Of a stretch of DNA of 64,000 nucleotides, positions 6,811 through 16,508 are shown piece by piece. Every line of letters starts with the position of its first letter. Within the stretch, counting starts at the first letter, position 1. The translations under genes and the position numbers were made by a program. The stretch is from Pseudomonas sp. JM0905a (GTDB lineage: Bacteria > Pseudomonadota > Gammaproteobacteria > Pseudomonadales > Pseudomonadaceae): NCBI RefSeq assembly GCF_014700075.1, contig NZ_JACXBU010000006.1:310001-374000 (forward strand), read 5' to 3'. The notes below the pieces were generated by a model. That model worked only from the letters and a program-made list of their open reading frames with translations. It had not been told where the DNA came from and searched no databases.

Positions 6811-9800
6811 ATGCAGGAGCTTGAACCCGGCCTTATCGTTATCCATGGCAACCACCTGGAGGAGCTGCGCGCCCTGTCGGTGGCGTGGATGAAGCGCTAC
6901 CCGCTGCGACCGCTGGAGAACGAAGTGCTGCTGGTGCAGAGCAACGGCATCGCACAGTGGCTCAAGCTGGCGCTGGCCGAGCGGGACGGTTGTGGCATCG
7001 CCGCGGCGCTGGATGTGGACCTGCCGGCGCGCTTCCTGTGGCAGGCCTATCGCAGCGTGCTCGGGCGCGACGCCATTCCCGAGCAGTCGCCGCTGGACAA
7101 GGCTCCGCTGACTTGGCGCCTGATGCGCCTGTTGCCGGGATTGCTGGCCGATGATGCATTCGCGCCGCTGCGCCGCTTCCTCGCCGATGACAGCGACCTG
7201 CGCAAGCGCCACCAACTGGCCGAGCGCCTGGCCGACCTGTTCGATCAGTATCAGGTCTACCGTGCCGACTGGCTGGCGGATTGGGCTGAAGGCCGCGACA
7301 TCCTGCGTACCTCTCGTGGCGGCGAGCGCGAGCTGGACGATGCCTCGTGCTGGCAGCCGGCTTTGTGGCGCGCGCTGCTGGCCGATGTGGGCGAGGAGCA
7401 TCTGGCAGAAAGCCGTGCCGGTGTGCACCTGCGTTTCGTCGCGCGCCTGCGGGAGCTGGATTCGCCGCCGCGCGGCCTGCCGCGCCGCATCACCGTGTTC
7501 GGCATCTCCTCGTTACCCGCCCAGGTGCTGGAGGCACTGGCCGCCATGGCCCGTTTCAGCCAGGTGATGCTCTATGTGCACAACCCCTGCCAGCACCACT
7601 GGGGCGACATCGTCGAAGACAAGGACCTGCTGCGCCACGAGTACCGCCGCCAGCAGCGCAAGGGTGGCGGCGCCGGGCAGATCGGCCTGTTCGACCAGGA
7701 GGAAATGCACCAGCACGCCCAGCCGTTGCTGGCCGCTTGGGGCAAGCAGGGCCGCGACTACATCAACCTGCTGGATCAGTACGACCAACCCCAGCGCTAC
7801 CGCGAGGAGTTCGAGCGCATCGACCTGTTCAGTCCGGCGCCGGAAGACGGCCTGCTGGGCCAGTTGCAGAACGACATCCTCGACCTCCGCCCCCTGAAGG
7901 AGACCCGCGACACCTGGCCTCCGGTGGAGCCTTCGCGGGACCGTACCCTGCGCTTCCACATCGCCCACAGCGCCCAGCGCGAAGTGGAGGTGCTGCACGA
8001 CCAGCTGCTGGCCTGCTTCAGCGAAGACCCGACGTTGCGCCCGCGCGATGTGATCGTCATGGTGCCGGACGTGAACACCTACGCGCCTCACATCCAGGCG
8101 GCGTTCGGCCAGTTCAGCAGCGATGATCCCCGCTTCATCCCCTTTACCCTGGCTGACCAGGGCCTGCGCGGCAAAGACCCGCAGGTGATCGCCCTGGAGC
8201 ATCTGCTGCAATTGCCGGACAGCCGTTTCAGTGTCAGCGAGGTACTCGATCTGCTGGACGTGGCCGCCCTGCGCGCGCGCTTCGGCATCTCGGAAGACAA
8301 ACTGCCCACCCTGCGCCGCTGGCTGGAGGGGGCCGGCATCCGCTGGGGCCTGGATGCCCGGCAGCGCGAATCCCTTGGCCTGGGCCAGGGGCTGGAACAG
8401 AACACCTGGCGCTTCGGCCTGCGCCGCATGCTGCTGGGCTATGCCGTGGGCGGCGCCGGGGCGTACGCCGACATCGAGCCCTATGACGAGATCGGCGGCC
8501 TCGACGCGGCCCTGATCGGCCCGCTGACCCGCCTGCTGGAAGCCCTCGACCGCCAGTTGGCGCAGCTGCGCGAGCCCGCCGCTCCGGCGGTCTGGGGCGA
8601 GCGCTTGCGCGGCCTGCTGGAAACCTTCTTCCTGCCCAAGGGCGATCGCGAGGAAGTCCTGCGTACTCAGTTGCTCGACGCCCTCGACGGCTGGCTGGCG
8701 CTCTGCGAAGCCGCTGGCCTGCAGGAGCCGCTGCCCCTGCCAGTGGTACGCGAGGCCTGGCTCGGTGACCTCGACCAGGGCCGCCTCAGCCAGCGCTTCC
8801 TCGCCGGCGCGGTGAATTTCTGCACCCTGATGCCGATGCGCGCCATTCCCTTCCGCCACGTCTGCCTCCTGGGCATGAACGACGGTGACTACCCGCGCAG
8901 CCAGACGCCACTGGACTTCGATCTCATGGCTGGCGACTACCGCCCCGGCGACCGCTCTCGCCGCGAGGATGACCGCTACCTGCTGCTGGAAGCACTGTTG
9001 GCGGCGCGTGACCGCCTCTATATCAGCTGGGTGGGCCGCAGCATCCGCGACAACAGCGAGCGGCCGCCGTCGGTGCTGATCGGCCAACTGCGCGACCACC
9101 TCGGCACCGCCTGGAGTCTCGCCGGTGGCGGCGACCTGCTCCACGCGCTGACTACCGAGCACCCGCTGCAACCCTTCAGCCGCCGCTACTTCGGCGCCGA
9201 GCCGGAGCTGTTCAGCTATGTCCACGAGTGGGCCCGGCTGCACGGTCAGGCTGCTCCGGGTGAGGCTGCGGGCAGCCTGTCGGCCTGGGAGGATGGTCTG
9301 CAGATCACCCCGGAATTGTTGCAAGGCTTTCTGCGCGACCCGGTGAAGTGCTTCTTCACCCGTCGACTGAAAGTGCACCTGGATGAAGACGAACAAGCCG
9401 AACTGGACAGCGAACCCTTCGCCCTCGATGGCCTGGAGCGCTACCAGTTGCAGGACAACTTGCTGAAATCTGCCGTGCTGGCGGGCAACGGCGACACCCA
9501 GCAGGCGCTGGTGGAAGCGGCTGACCGCTTGCAGCGCAGCGGTGTGCTGCCCCTGGCCGGTTTCGGCGAGCAGTACCGCAGCAGCCTGCTGGAGCCGCTG
9601 CCGGGGCAACTGCAACGCTATGAAGGGCTATGCCTGCAGTGGCCGGAGCGGGTGGAGTCGCCGCAGCGACTGAGCTTCAGCGCGGGCTCGGTGCAACTCG
9701 AAGGCTGGCTCGGTGGTCTGCGGCAGCAGGCCGACGGGCGCTTGGCACGGCTGGAACTGCTGCCCAGCGCCCTGGCCAAGGACAAGACCTGGAAGTGGCA

Positions 9801-10218
9801 TCGCCTGCTGCGTCCCTACGTACTGCATGTGGTGGCGGCAGCGTGCGGTGCTCCCATCACCACGCTACTGGTCGGCGAGGACCAGAGCCTGGCCTTCGAG
9901 CCGTTGGCGGCCGAACATGCCGGAAAGCTGCTCACCACCTGGCTGGAGGCCTGGACCGCCGGCATGCAGGCGCCGCTGCCGGTGGCACTGAAGACTTCCC
10001 TGGCCTGGCTGAAAGACGGCAACGACGACAAGGCCCGCGGCGTGTATGAGGGCGGCTACAACATCACCGGCGAGGTAGTAAGCAGCGCCAGCCTCGCCCG
10101 GCAGTTCCCCAATTACGCCGCCCTGATCGCCGATGGCCAGTTCCCTGCCTGGAGCGAAAGGCTCTACCAGCCGCTGCTGGAGAGCCACCCCATTGCCCTC
10201 AAGGAGGAGCAGGCATGA
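6811..10218 (+). CDS. recC: exodeoxyribonuclease V subunit gamma (RecC)
   Basis: A 1135-residue RecC. The N-terminus (ELEPGLIVIHGNHLEELRAL) and the internal VQSNGIAQWLKLALAE, ITVFGISSLPAQVLEALAAM, DPRFIPFTLADQ and GMNDGDYPRSQ segments are family hallmarks. RecC holds the RecBCD complex together, splits the duplex and recognises Chi in the 3' strand; its helicase-like folds are inactive. I chose ATG 6811, with CAGGAA 5-10 nt upstream, over an in-frame upstream start at 6739 whose extra residues look unlike RecC. The stop overlaps the recB start (ATGA at 10215-10218), so translation is coupled. The 245 nt upstream hold only short imperfect inverted repeats, such as TGACGGCGTCA at 6705-6715. Confidence 0.95.
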   Translation: MQELEPGLIVIHGNHLEELRALSVAWMKRYPLRPLENEVLLVQSNGIAQWLKLALAERDGCGIAAALDVDLPARFLWQAYRSVLGRDAIPEQSPLDKAPLTWRLMRLLPGLLADDAFAPLRRFLADDSDLRKRHQLAERLADLFDQYQVYRADWLADWAEGRDILRTSRGGERELDDASCWQPALWRALLADVGEEHLAESRAGVHLRFVARLRELDSPPRGLPRRITVFGISSLPAQVLEALAAMARFSQVMLYVHNPCQHHWGDIVEDKDLLRHEYRRQQRKGGGAGQIGLFDQEEMHQHAQPLLAAWGKQGRDYINLLDQYDQPQRYREEFERIDLFSPAPEDGLLGQLQNDILDLRPLKETRDTWPPVEPSRDRTLRFHIAHSAQREVEVLHDQLLACFSEDPTLRPRDVIVMVPDVNTYAPHIQAAFGQFSSDDPRFIPFTLADQGLRGKDPQVIALEHLLQLPDSRFSVSEVLDLLDVAALRARFGISEDKLPTLRRWLEGAGIRWGLDARQRESLGLGQGLEQNTWRFGLRRMLLGYAVGGAGAYADIEPYDEIGGLDAALIGPLTRLLEALDRQLAQLREPAAPAVWGERLRGLLETFFLPKGDREEVLRTQLLDALDGWLALCEAAGLQEPLPLPVVREAWLGDLDQGRLSQRFLAGAVNFCTLMPMRAIPFRHVCLLGMNDGDYPRSQTPLDFDLMAGDYRPGDRSRREDDRYLLLEALLAARDRLYISWVGRSIRDNSERPPSVLIGQLRDHLGTAWSLAGGGDLLHALTTEHPLQPFSRRYFGAEPELFSYVHEWARLHGQAAPGEAAGSLSAWEDGLQITPELLQGFLRDPVKCFFTRRLKVHLDEDEQAELDSEPFALDGLERYQLQDNLLKSAVLAGNGDTQQALVEAADRLQRSGVLPLAGFGEQYRSSLLEPLPGQLQRYEGLCLQWPERVESPQRLSFSAGSVQLEGWLGGLRQQADGRLARLELLPSALAKDKTWKWHRLLRPYVLHVVAAACGAPITTLLVGEDQSLAFEPLAAEHAGKLLTTWLEAWTAGMQAPLPVALKTSLAWLKDGNDDKARGVYEGGYNITGEVVSSASLARQFPNYAALIADGQFPAWSERLYQPLLESHPIALKEEQA

Positions 10219-13200
10219 GTCAGCCCCAACGCCCCCTTGCCTTGCGGTTCCCGCTGCATGGCAGCCGCCTGATCGAGGCCAGTGCCGGCACCGGCAAGAC
10301 TTTCACCATTTCCGCGCTCTACCTGCGCCTGATCCTCTGTCATGGCGACGACGCAGCGTTTCGCGAGCCCCTGCTGCCGCCGCAGATCCTGGTGGTGACC
10401 TTCACCGATGCCGCCACCCGCGAGCTGCGGGACCGTATCCGTGCGCGGCTGGTGCAGGCGGCGGCGGTGTTCCGTGGCGATGGCGAATCCGACCCCCTGC
10501 TGGACGAGTTGCGCGGCGATTTTCCGGAATCCCGCTGGCCCGACTGCGCCCGTCGCCTGGAACTGGCCGCGCAATGGATGGATGAGGCGGCCGTATCCAC
10601 CATCCACGGCTGGTGCCAGCGCATGTTGCGCGAGCACGCCTTCGACAGTGGCAGCCTGTTCAGCCAGACCCTGGAAACCGACCACAGCGAACTGCTGGCC
10701 GAAGTGGTGCGCGATTACTGGCGGCAGCATTGCTACCCGTTGCAGGGCGTCGCACTGGAATGGGCCGCGCGCAGCTGGGGCACTCCGGCCAACCTCGGTG
10801 CCCGTTTGCGACCGCTGCTGGGCGAAGACAGCGCGGCCAGCGCACAGCCCCTGGGCGAATTGCTGGAACGGGCCCTGCTGGATCGCGAGCGGGAGCTGGT
10901 GGCGCTCAAGGCGCCCTGGCGAGCATGGGCCGATGAGCTGCAACGCCTGCTGGACAAGGCGGTGGCGGACAAGGAGGTGGACGCCCGCAAGATCCAGGCG
11001 CGCTACTACAACCCCTGGCTGGACAAGCTGCGGGAGTGGGCGGATAGCGACGAGGCGCGACTGGACCTCGGCACCGGCTTCACCCGTCTGACCGCCGATG
11101 GCCTTGCCGAAGCCTGGAAGGGCACACCTCCTGCGCACCCGGCGCTGGAGGCAATGGCCAGTCTCGAGGCTCAGCTCGATGGCTTGCCCGCCGCGGACGA
11201 AGCTGCACTGCACCACGCCGCCGCCTGGGTTCGCCAGCGCTTCGATCGGGAGAAACGCCAGCGTGCGGAGATGGGCTTCGACGACATGCTCACGCGTCTC
11301 GACGCCGCCCTGCAGAGCGAGAACGGGCCGCGTCTGGCCGAGGTTATCCGCCTCCAGTTCCCGGTGGCGCTGATCGACGAATTCCAGGATACCGACCCGT
11401 TGCAGTACCGCATCTTCGACACCCTCTACCAGGTGGAGGCCAATCGCGACGATTGCGGCCTGTTCATGATCGGTGACCCCAAACAGGCCATCTATTCCTT
11501 CCGTGGCGCGGATATCCACACCTACCTGCGGGCGCGCCGCGCCACCGCCGGGCGGCACTACAACCTGGAGAAGAATTTCCGCTCCAGCCAGGCCATGGTG
11601 GATGCGGTGAACGACGTCTTCCTCCGCGCCGAGAACCGCGAGGGCGGGGCAGGGGCCTTCCTGTTCCGCGACGACCTTCCTTTCTTCCCGGTGGAGGCCC
11701 AGGGCCGCAAGGAAACCTGGACCGTGGAAGGCGACGCCCAGCCAGCCCTCAACCTCTGGCAGCTGGCCACTGAGGAACCGGTGGCCAAGGGCAACTACCT
11801 CGCCGCCCTGGCCGCAGGCGCGGCCAGCGAGATCGTCCGCCTGCTGGACCTCGGCCAGCGACAGCGCGCCGGCTTCAGCAAGGACGGTGCACTGAAACCG
11901 CTGCAGCCCAGCGACATCGCCGTGCTGGTACGTGATTTCAACGAGGCCCAGGCCATCCGGGGTGAACTGGCAGCGCGTGGGGTGCGCAGCGTCTACCTGT
12001 CGGACAAGGATTCGGTGTTCGCTGCCCAGGAGGCGCGCGACCTGCTGCTGTGGCTGCGCGCTTGCGCCGAGCCGGATCAGGATCGACCCCTGCGTGCCGC
12101 CCTGGCCAGCGCCACCCTTGGGCTCGATCTGGCCGAACTGGAGCAGCTCAACCTCGACGAGCGCATCTGGGAACGCCGCGTCATGCAGTTCCGCGATTAC
12201 CGCCAGCGCTGGCAGCGTCAGGGCGTGCTGCCGATGCTGCGCCAACTGCTACAGGACTTCGAACTTCCCCAGCGACTGATGGGGCGTGACGATGGCGAGC
12301 GGGTGCTGACCAACCTGCTGCACCTGGCTGAGCTGCTGCAGCAAGCCGCTGCCGAACTGGATGGCGAGCTGGCGCTGATCCGCCATCTGGGCGAGTTGCT
12401 GGCCGGCGACGGCCAGGCCGCCGAGGAGCAGGTGCTGCGCCTGGAAAGCGACGAGGCCCTGGTGCGGGTTGTGACCATCCACAAATCCAAGGGTCTGGAA
12501 TACCCGCTGGTGTTCCTGCCGTTCATCTGCGCCTTCCGTCCCGTGGACGACAAGAAGCCGTTGCAGGTGCACGACGGCGAGCGCCGCCGGCTGGTGCTCA
12601 AGGCCAATGAAGACACCCTGGCGAAGGCCGAGCGCGAACGCCTGGGCGAGGACCTGCGCCTGCTTTACGTCGCGCTGACCCGCGCCCGTCACGCCTGCTG
12701 GCTGGGCGTGGCGGACCTGAAGATCGGCAACGCGAAAAAGTCGCGCCTGCACGAGTCGGCCTTTGGTTACCTGCTGGGTGGCGGCCAGGCTCTGGCCCAG
12801 AGTGCGGCGCTTGCCACCTGGTTGGAACCGTTCGCAGCGGCGCCGCGCAGTGCCGTGCTGCCGGCTCCAGACGCGACCGAACAACGATATGAAGCCCTGG
12901 AGGAGGGGCGGTTCGAGCCGCATTGGCGCACCCCGGAGCGACGTGCCGCCGAGCATTGGTGGATCGCCTCCTACAGTGCCCTGCGCCTGGACGAGGACAG
13001 GCTGTCGACGCCGAGCCGACACGACGACGCGGCGCCGGACAGCGCGGCCATGCAGAACTCCAGCGATGACGAAAATCCCGAGCTGGCGCAGGCGCCGCTG
13101 CCGGTATCTGCCCAGGGGCTGCACCGTTTCCCTCGTGGTCCCAATCCCGGCACCTTCCTCCATGGCCTGCTGGAAATGGCCGCTGAGGAAGGCTTCGCCC

Positions 13201-13847
13201 AGCTCGCCGCTGACCCGGAGGCGCTGCGTGACGCCGTGGCGCGACGCTGCCGTCGTCGTGGCCTGGAAATGTGGATCGACCCGCTGCACCAATGGCTGCA
13301 AGCGCTGCTGGTACAACCGCTGCATCTGGGCGATGGCCACGCGGTGTGCCTGGCGGAACTGACGCAGTACCAGCCGGAGCTGGAGTTCTGGTTCGAGGCC
13401 AGTCGCGTCGACGTGCTGCGCCTCGACGCGCTGGTGCAGCGCCATGAGCTGCCGGGCGTCGCTCGCCAGCCGCTGCGGGCCGACACCCTGAATGGCATGT
13501 TCAAGGGCTTTATCGACCTGGTGTTCGAGCATGAAGGCCGCTACTACGTGGCCGATTACAAGTCGAACTGGCTGGGCACCGATGACACCGCCTACACCTG
13601 CGAGGCGATGGCCGCGACCATGGCCAGCCATCGCTACGACCTGCAGTACGTCCTCTATGTATTGGCCCTGCATCGGCAGTTGCGTCTGCGCCTGCCGGAC
13701 TACGACTACGACCGCCATCTGGGCGGCGCGCTCTACCTGTTCCTTCGTGCGCCCGGTCCGGGTGTGTACCTGGCGCGTCCGTCGCGCGAACTGATCGAAC
13801 AGCTGGATGCCCTGTTCCTGGGCGAGCCTGAGGAGGCCGTTGCATGA
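10215..13847 (+). CDS. recB: exodeoxyribonuclease V subunit beta (RecB helicase-nuclease)
   Basis: A 1210-residue RecB, the 3'-5' helicase and nuclease of the double-strand-break repair complex. Walker A (ASAGTGKTFT) is at about residues 18-27. Other superfamily 1 motifs follow: VVTFTDAATRELRDR, ALIDEFQDTDPLQYRIF, FMIGDPKQAIYSFRGAD, VRVVTIHKSKGLEYPLVFLP and LLYVALTRARHACWLG. The C-terminal nuclease domain is intact (GFIDLVFEHEGRYYVADYKS near residues 1096-1116, with the metal-binding Asp and the DYK triad). Length is typical. It overlaps recC at its start and recD at its end by 4 nt each, a compact three-gene operon. Confidence 0.96.
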   Translation: MSQPQRPLALRFPLHGSRLIEASAGTGKTFTISALYLRLILCHGDDAAFREPLLPPQILVVTFTDAATRELRDRIRARLVQAAAVFRGDGESDPLLDELRGDFPESRWPDCARRLELAAQWMDEAAVSTIHGWCQRMLREHAFDSGSLFSQTLETDHSELLAEVVRDYWRQHCYPLQGVALEWAARSWGTPANLGARLRPLLGEDSAASAQPLGELLERALLDRERELVALKAPWRAWADELQRLLDKAVADKEVDARKIQARYYNPWLDKLREWADSDEARLDLGTGFTRLTADGLAEAWKGTPPAHPALEAMASLEAQLDGLPAADEAALHHAAAWVRQRFDREKRQRAEMGFDDMLTRLDAALQSENGPRLAEVIRLQFPVALIDEFQDTDPLQYRIFDTLYQVEANRDDCGLFMIGDPKQAIYSFRGADIHTYLRARRATAGRHYNLEKNFRSSQAMVDAVNDVFLRAENREGGAGAFLFRDDLPFFPVEAQGRKETWTVEGDAQPALNLWQLATEEPVAKGNYLAALAAGAASEIVRLLDLGQRQRAGFSKDGALKPLQPSDIAVLVRDFNEAQAIRGELAARGVRSVYLSDKDSVFAAQEARDLLLWLRACAEPDQDRPLRAALASATLGLDLAELEQLNLDERIWERRVMQFRDYRQRWQRQGVLPMLRQLLQDFELPQRLMGRDDGERVLTNLLHLAELLQQAAAELDGELALIRHLGELLAGDGQAAEEQVLRLESDEALVRVVTIHKSKGLEYPLVFLPFICAFRPVDDKKPLQVHDGERRRLVLKANEDTLAKAERERLGEDLRLLYVALTRARHACWLGVADLKIGNAKKSRLHESAFGYLLGGGQALAQSAALATWLEPFAAAPRSAVLPAPDATEQRYEALEEGRFEPHWRTPERRAAEHWWIASYSALRLDEDRLSTPSRHDDAAPDSAAMQNSSDDENPELAQAPLPVSAQGLHRFPRGPNPGTFLHGLLEMAAEEGFAQLAADPEALRDAVARRCRRRGLEMWIDPLHQWLQALLVQPLHLGDGHAVCLAELTQYQPELEFWFEASRVDVLRLDALVQRHELPGVARQPLRADTLNGMFKGFIDLVFEHEGRYYVADYKSNWLGTDDTAYTCEAMAATMASHRYDLQYVLYVLALHRQLRLRLPDYDYDRHLGGALYLFLRAPGPGVYLARPSRELIEQLDALFLGEPEEAVA

Positions 13848-15883
13848 GTCCCACATTGTCGCCGGCGCTGAGTGACCGTGACGAACTCTTCGCCCTGCTG
13901 GAAGCCTGGAGCGAGCGTGGCTGGCTGCGGGAGCTGGACCGTGCCCTGGCGCGGTTCCTCGCCGAGCTGGACCCGACAGCGTCGCCGCTGCTGATCCTCG
14001 GGGCTGCCCTGGCCAGCCATCAGCTGGGGCAGGGCCATGTCTGCCTGGACCTGGCCGCTACCCTGGCCAATCCGGATTTCACCCTGTCCCTGCCGCCGGA
14101 GGGGGAGGACGCGGAACTGGCGACGCAGCTGCCATCCCAGGTGCTGGCCGGGTTGACCGCGGAACACTGGCTGGCGGCGTACGCCGGCAGTTCGCTGCTG
14201 GAAGCCGACGGCGCACCCCTGGTTCTGAGCGGTACCTGTCTGTATCTGCGCCGTTACTGGGATTACGAGCGCCGGGTGGCGGGCAACATCGGCGAGCGTC
14301 TGCGAGCGACGTCCGCTGCGCCGGCCGACCTTTCCGTGCGCCTGGCCACGCTCTTCCCCGAGCCCTTCGTGCTGGATGGCGAGCGCCTCACCGACTGGCA
14401 GAAACTCGCCTGCGCCCTGGCAGCCCAAGGCCGTTTCACCTTGATCACCGGCGGCCCCGGCACTGGCAAGACGACCACGGTCGTGCGTTTGCTGGCATTG
14501 CTGCAGGAGGCCGCGATGGCGGCAGGCGCACCGCTGCGCCTGAGCCTGGCGGCCCCGACCGGCAAGGCGGCGGCGCGCCTCACCGAGTCCATCGGCGGGC
14601 AGGTGGCATCACTGCCTGTGTCGGACGCGGTACGTGAGCAGATTCCCAGCACCGTCACCACGCTGCATCGCCTGCTGGGCAGTCGCCCGGACAGTCGCCA
14701 CTTCCGTCATGACGCCGGCAACCCGCTGCCGCTGGATGTGCTGGTGGTGGACGAGGCCTCGATGATCGACCTGGAAATGATGGCCAATCTGCTGGATGCA
14801 CTGCCGGCCCATGCACGGCTGATCCTGCTGGGCGACAAGGACCAGCTCGCCTCGGTGGAGGCAGGCGCCGTGCTTGGGGATCTCTGCCGGGAGGCGGAGG
14901 CAGGTGGATACAGCGCCAGTACACGCGCCTGGCTGGAGGCCCAGACCGGCGAGCGGGTGGAAGACCCAGCGCTGGTGCCAGGCGAGCAGGCGCTGGCTCA
15001 ACACATCGTCATGCTGCGTCACTCGCGGCGCTTCGGCAGCGGTTCCGGCATCGGCCGCCTGGCCCGTGCGGTGAACGCCGGGGATGCCTCGACCGCCCGC
15101 AGCACCCTGGTGGCGGGCAGCGGCGACCTGCATGTACTGCGTCTGTCCGGCGAGCAGGACCGTGCCCTGGAGCGCCTGCTGCTGGATGGCCTGGCCAGCG
15201 GTGAACGCAAGCCGCAAGGCTACGCCCATTACCTGGAGGTGATGCGGCACGAACGCCCCGAGCCGGGCGCCGAGTCGGCCGCATGGGATACCTGGGCAGG
15301 CAAGGTGCTGAAAGCCTTCGACCAGTTCCAGCTGCTCTGCGCGGTTCGCAAGGGGCCGTGGGGCGTCGAGGGGCTGAACGAACGCATTGCCCAGGCGCTT
15401 CTGCGTCGTGGCTTGCTGGAACAGGATCATGGCTGGTACGAGGGACGCCCGGTGCTGGTGACCCGCAACGACTACAGCCTGGGACTGATGAACGGCGACA
15501 TCGGCATCGCCCTGCGCCTGCCGGAACCCCCCGAGTTTCCCGGCGCCCCGCCGAGGCAGGTGCTGCGCGTGGTGTTCCCCCGCAACGATGGCAGCGGCGC
15601 ACTGCGCCATATCCTGCCGAGTCGACTGGGAGCGGTGGAAACCGTGTTCGCCATGACCGTGCACAAATCCCAGGGCTCGGAGTTCGCCCACTGCGCGCTG
15701 ATCCTGCCGGATACCCTCAACCCGGTACTGACCAAGGAGCTGGTCTACACCGGCATCACCCGCGCGCGGGACTGGTTCAGCCTGATCGAGAGCCGTGCCG
15801 GCATCTTCGAGCAGGCAGTACAACGCCGCGTTGAACGGCGCAGTGGATTGGGGGAATCGCTGCTGGGCACTGGCTTGAGATGA
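13844..15883 (+). CDS. recD: exodeoxyribonuclease V subunit alpha (RecD helicase)
   Basis: A 679-residue RecD, the 5'-3' motor of RecBCD. Walker A (TGGPGTGKTTT) lies near residue 200, followed by AAPTGKAAARLTESI, the Walker B segment DVLVVDEASMIDLEMM, LILLGDKDQLASVEAGAVLGD, and near the C-terminus TVHKSQGSEFAHCALILP and YTGITRARDWF. The first 150 residues are the RecC-contacting domain. The length is within the Pseudomonas range. Translation is coupled to recB through ATGA at 13844-13847. After the stop comes a 198-nt stretch with a gene remnant on the other strand and then the catabolic block. Confidence 0.96.
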   Translation: MSPTLSPALSDRDELFALLEAWSERGWLRELDRALARFLAELDPTASPLLILGAALASHQLGQGHVCLDLAATLANPDFTLSLPPEGEDAELATQLPSQVLAGLTAEHWLAAYAGSSLLEADGAPLVLSGTCLYLRRYWDYERRVAGNIGERLRATSAAPADLSVRLATLFPEPFVLDGERLTDWQKLACALAAQGRFTLITGGPGTGKTTTVVRLLALLQEAAMAAGAPLRLSLAAPTGKAAARLTESIGGQVASLPVSDAVREQIPSTVTTLHRLLGSRPDSRHFRHDAGNPLPLDVLVVDEASMIDLEMMANLLDALPAHARLILLGDKDQLASVEAGAVLGDLCREAEAGGYSASTRAWLEAQTGERVEDPALVPGEQALAQHIVMLRHSRRFGSGSGIGRLARAVNAGDASTARSTLVAGSGDLHVLRLSGEQDRALERLLLDGLASGERKPQGYAHYLEVMRHERPEPGAESAAWDTWAGKVLKAFDQFQLLCAVRKGPWGVEGLNERIAQALLRRGLLEQDHGWYEGRPVLVTRNDYSLGLMNGDIGIALRLPEPPEFPGAPPRQVLRVVFPRNDGSGALRHILPSRLGAVETVFAMTVHKSQGSEFAHCALILPDTLNPVLTKELVYTGITRARDWFSLIESRAGIFEQAVQRRVERRSGLGESLLGTGLR

Positions 15884-15903
15884 GTAACCAGACCGGACTG
15901 CCC

Positions 15904-16086
15904 TCAGCGCGCCTGTAGCATCGCCAGTCCGAAATGCGAGGCTGAAAGCTCGCGCAACTTGCGGCCGGCCGTTTCGGTCTCGCGAACGCGTTCCTCGTTT
16001 CCGGCGGCGATCTCCACCAACTGGCTGCGCGGCGCCGGAATACCCAGGAGGCGCGCGCCGCCAGGTCCACGGGCGGGCCCGTTACT
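15904..16086 (-). pseudogene. remnant: C-terminal fragment of an unrecognised protein
   Basis: Minus-strand frame between recD and the cytochrome gene, read from an in-frame stop at 16087-16089 to a TGA at 15904-15906. It encodes LLGIPAPRSQLVEIAAG, then NEERVRETETAGRKLREL and SASHFGLAMLQAR. The balanced charged/hydrophobic pattern and codon use look like real protein, unlike neighbouring frames. There is no ATG and no ribosome site, and its upstream end runs into the cytochrome stop. I read it as the truncated tail of a gene removed when the two blocks were joined. I cannot name the parent family. Confidence 0.4.
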
Positions 16087-16450
16087 TCAAGCTCTTGAGG
16101 TAGGCGATCAGGTCCTGGCGCTGCTGGGGGTTGGGTTGACCCGGGTACATCATCAGGTTGCCTGGCAGCAGGGTGGCCGGGCTGGTGAGCCACCTGTCCA
16201 GATTGGCGTCGTTCCACTCAAGGCCGGCAGCCTTGAGTGGCGCGGAGTAGCCGAACCTTGGCGCCTGGGCGCTGGTGCGGCCATATACGCCGTGGAGGCT
16301 CGGGCCCATGAGGTTCTTGCCGGCTTCGACGCTGTGGCAGAAGCCGCATTGGGCGGCGAACAGGGCCTGGCCCTTGGCGGCATCGCCTTGGGCGAAAGCC
16401 AGAGATGAGGCCAATGCCAGGCCGGTGACAAGGAGTCGTTCGTGGAACAT
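16082..16450 (-). CDS. class I cytochrome c, periplasmic (possible electron acceptor of PCMH)
   Basis: A 122-residue c-type cytochrome. The signal peptide runs to about residue 20 (LALASSLAFAQG). The haem-binding motif CGFCH follows near residue 35, and the axial Met is probably in GNLMMYPGQPN. GQALFAAQCGFCHSVEAG and LIAYLKSLK are typical of small membrane-free cytochromes c. GGA at 6-8 nt before ATG 16450 supports the start. It lies just downstream of pchF on the same strand but beyond a strong terminator (16470-16501), so it is either fed by read-through or has its own weak promoter. Function as an acceptor of electrons from PchC is inference from position. Confidence 0.85.
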   Translation of the reverse strand: MFHERLLVTGLALASSLAFAQGDAAKGQALFAAQCGFCHSVEAGKNLMGPSLHGVYGRTSAQAPRFGYSAPLKAAGLEWNDANLDRWLTSPATLLPGNLMMYPGQPNPQQRQDLIAYLKSLK

Positions 16451-16469
16451 GGAGTTTCCTGCACGTAAA

Positions 16470-16501
16470 AAGGCCTCGCCGGGCTGACTCGGCGAGGCCT
16501 T
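16470..16501 (-). terminator. rho-independent terminator after pchF
   Basis: A perfect 12-bp stem (AAGGCCTCGCCG/CGGCGAGGCCTT) with an 8-nt loop, followed on the minus strand by TTTTT. It sits 7 nt after the pchF stop, so it ends the pchACXF transcript and separates it from the downstream cytochrome gene. Confidence 0.85.
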
Positions 16502-16508
16502 GCTGCTT

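Noticed and set aside
7513-9615. 700-codon minus-strand frame
   Set aside because: Antisense shadow of recC caused by high GC at third positions; composition is His/Gln/Val-rich and unlike a protein.
10164-13856. Two long minus-strand frames (10164-12245 and 12249-13856)
   Set aside because: Antisense to recB, which has all its helicase and nuclease motifs.
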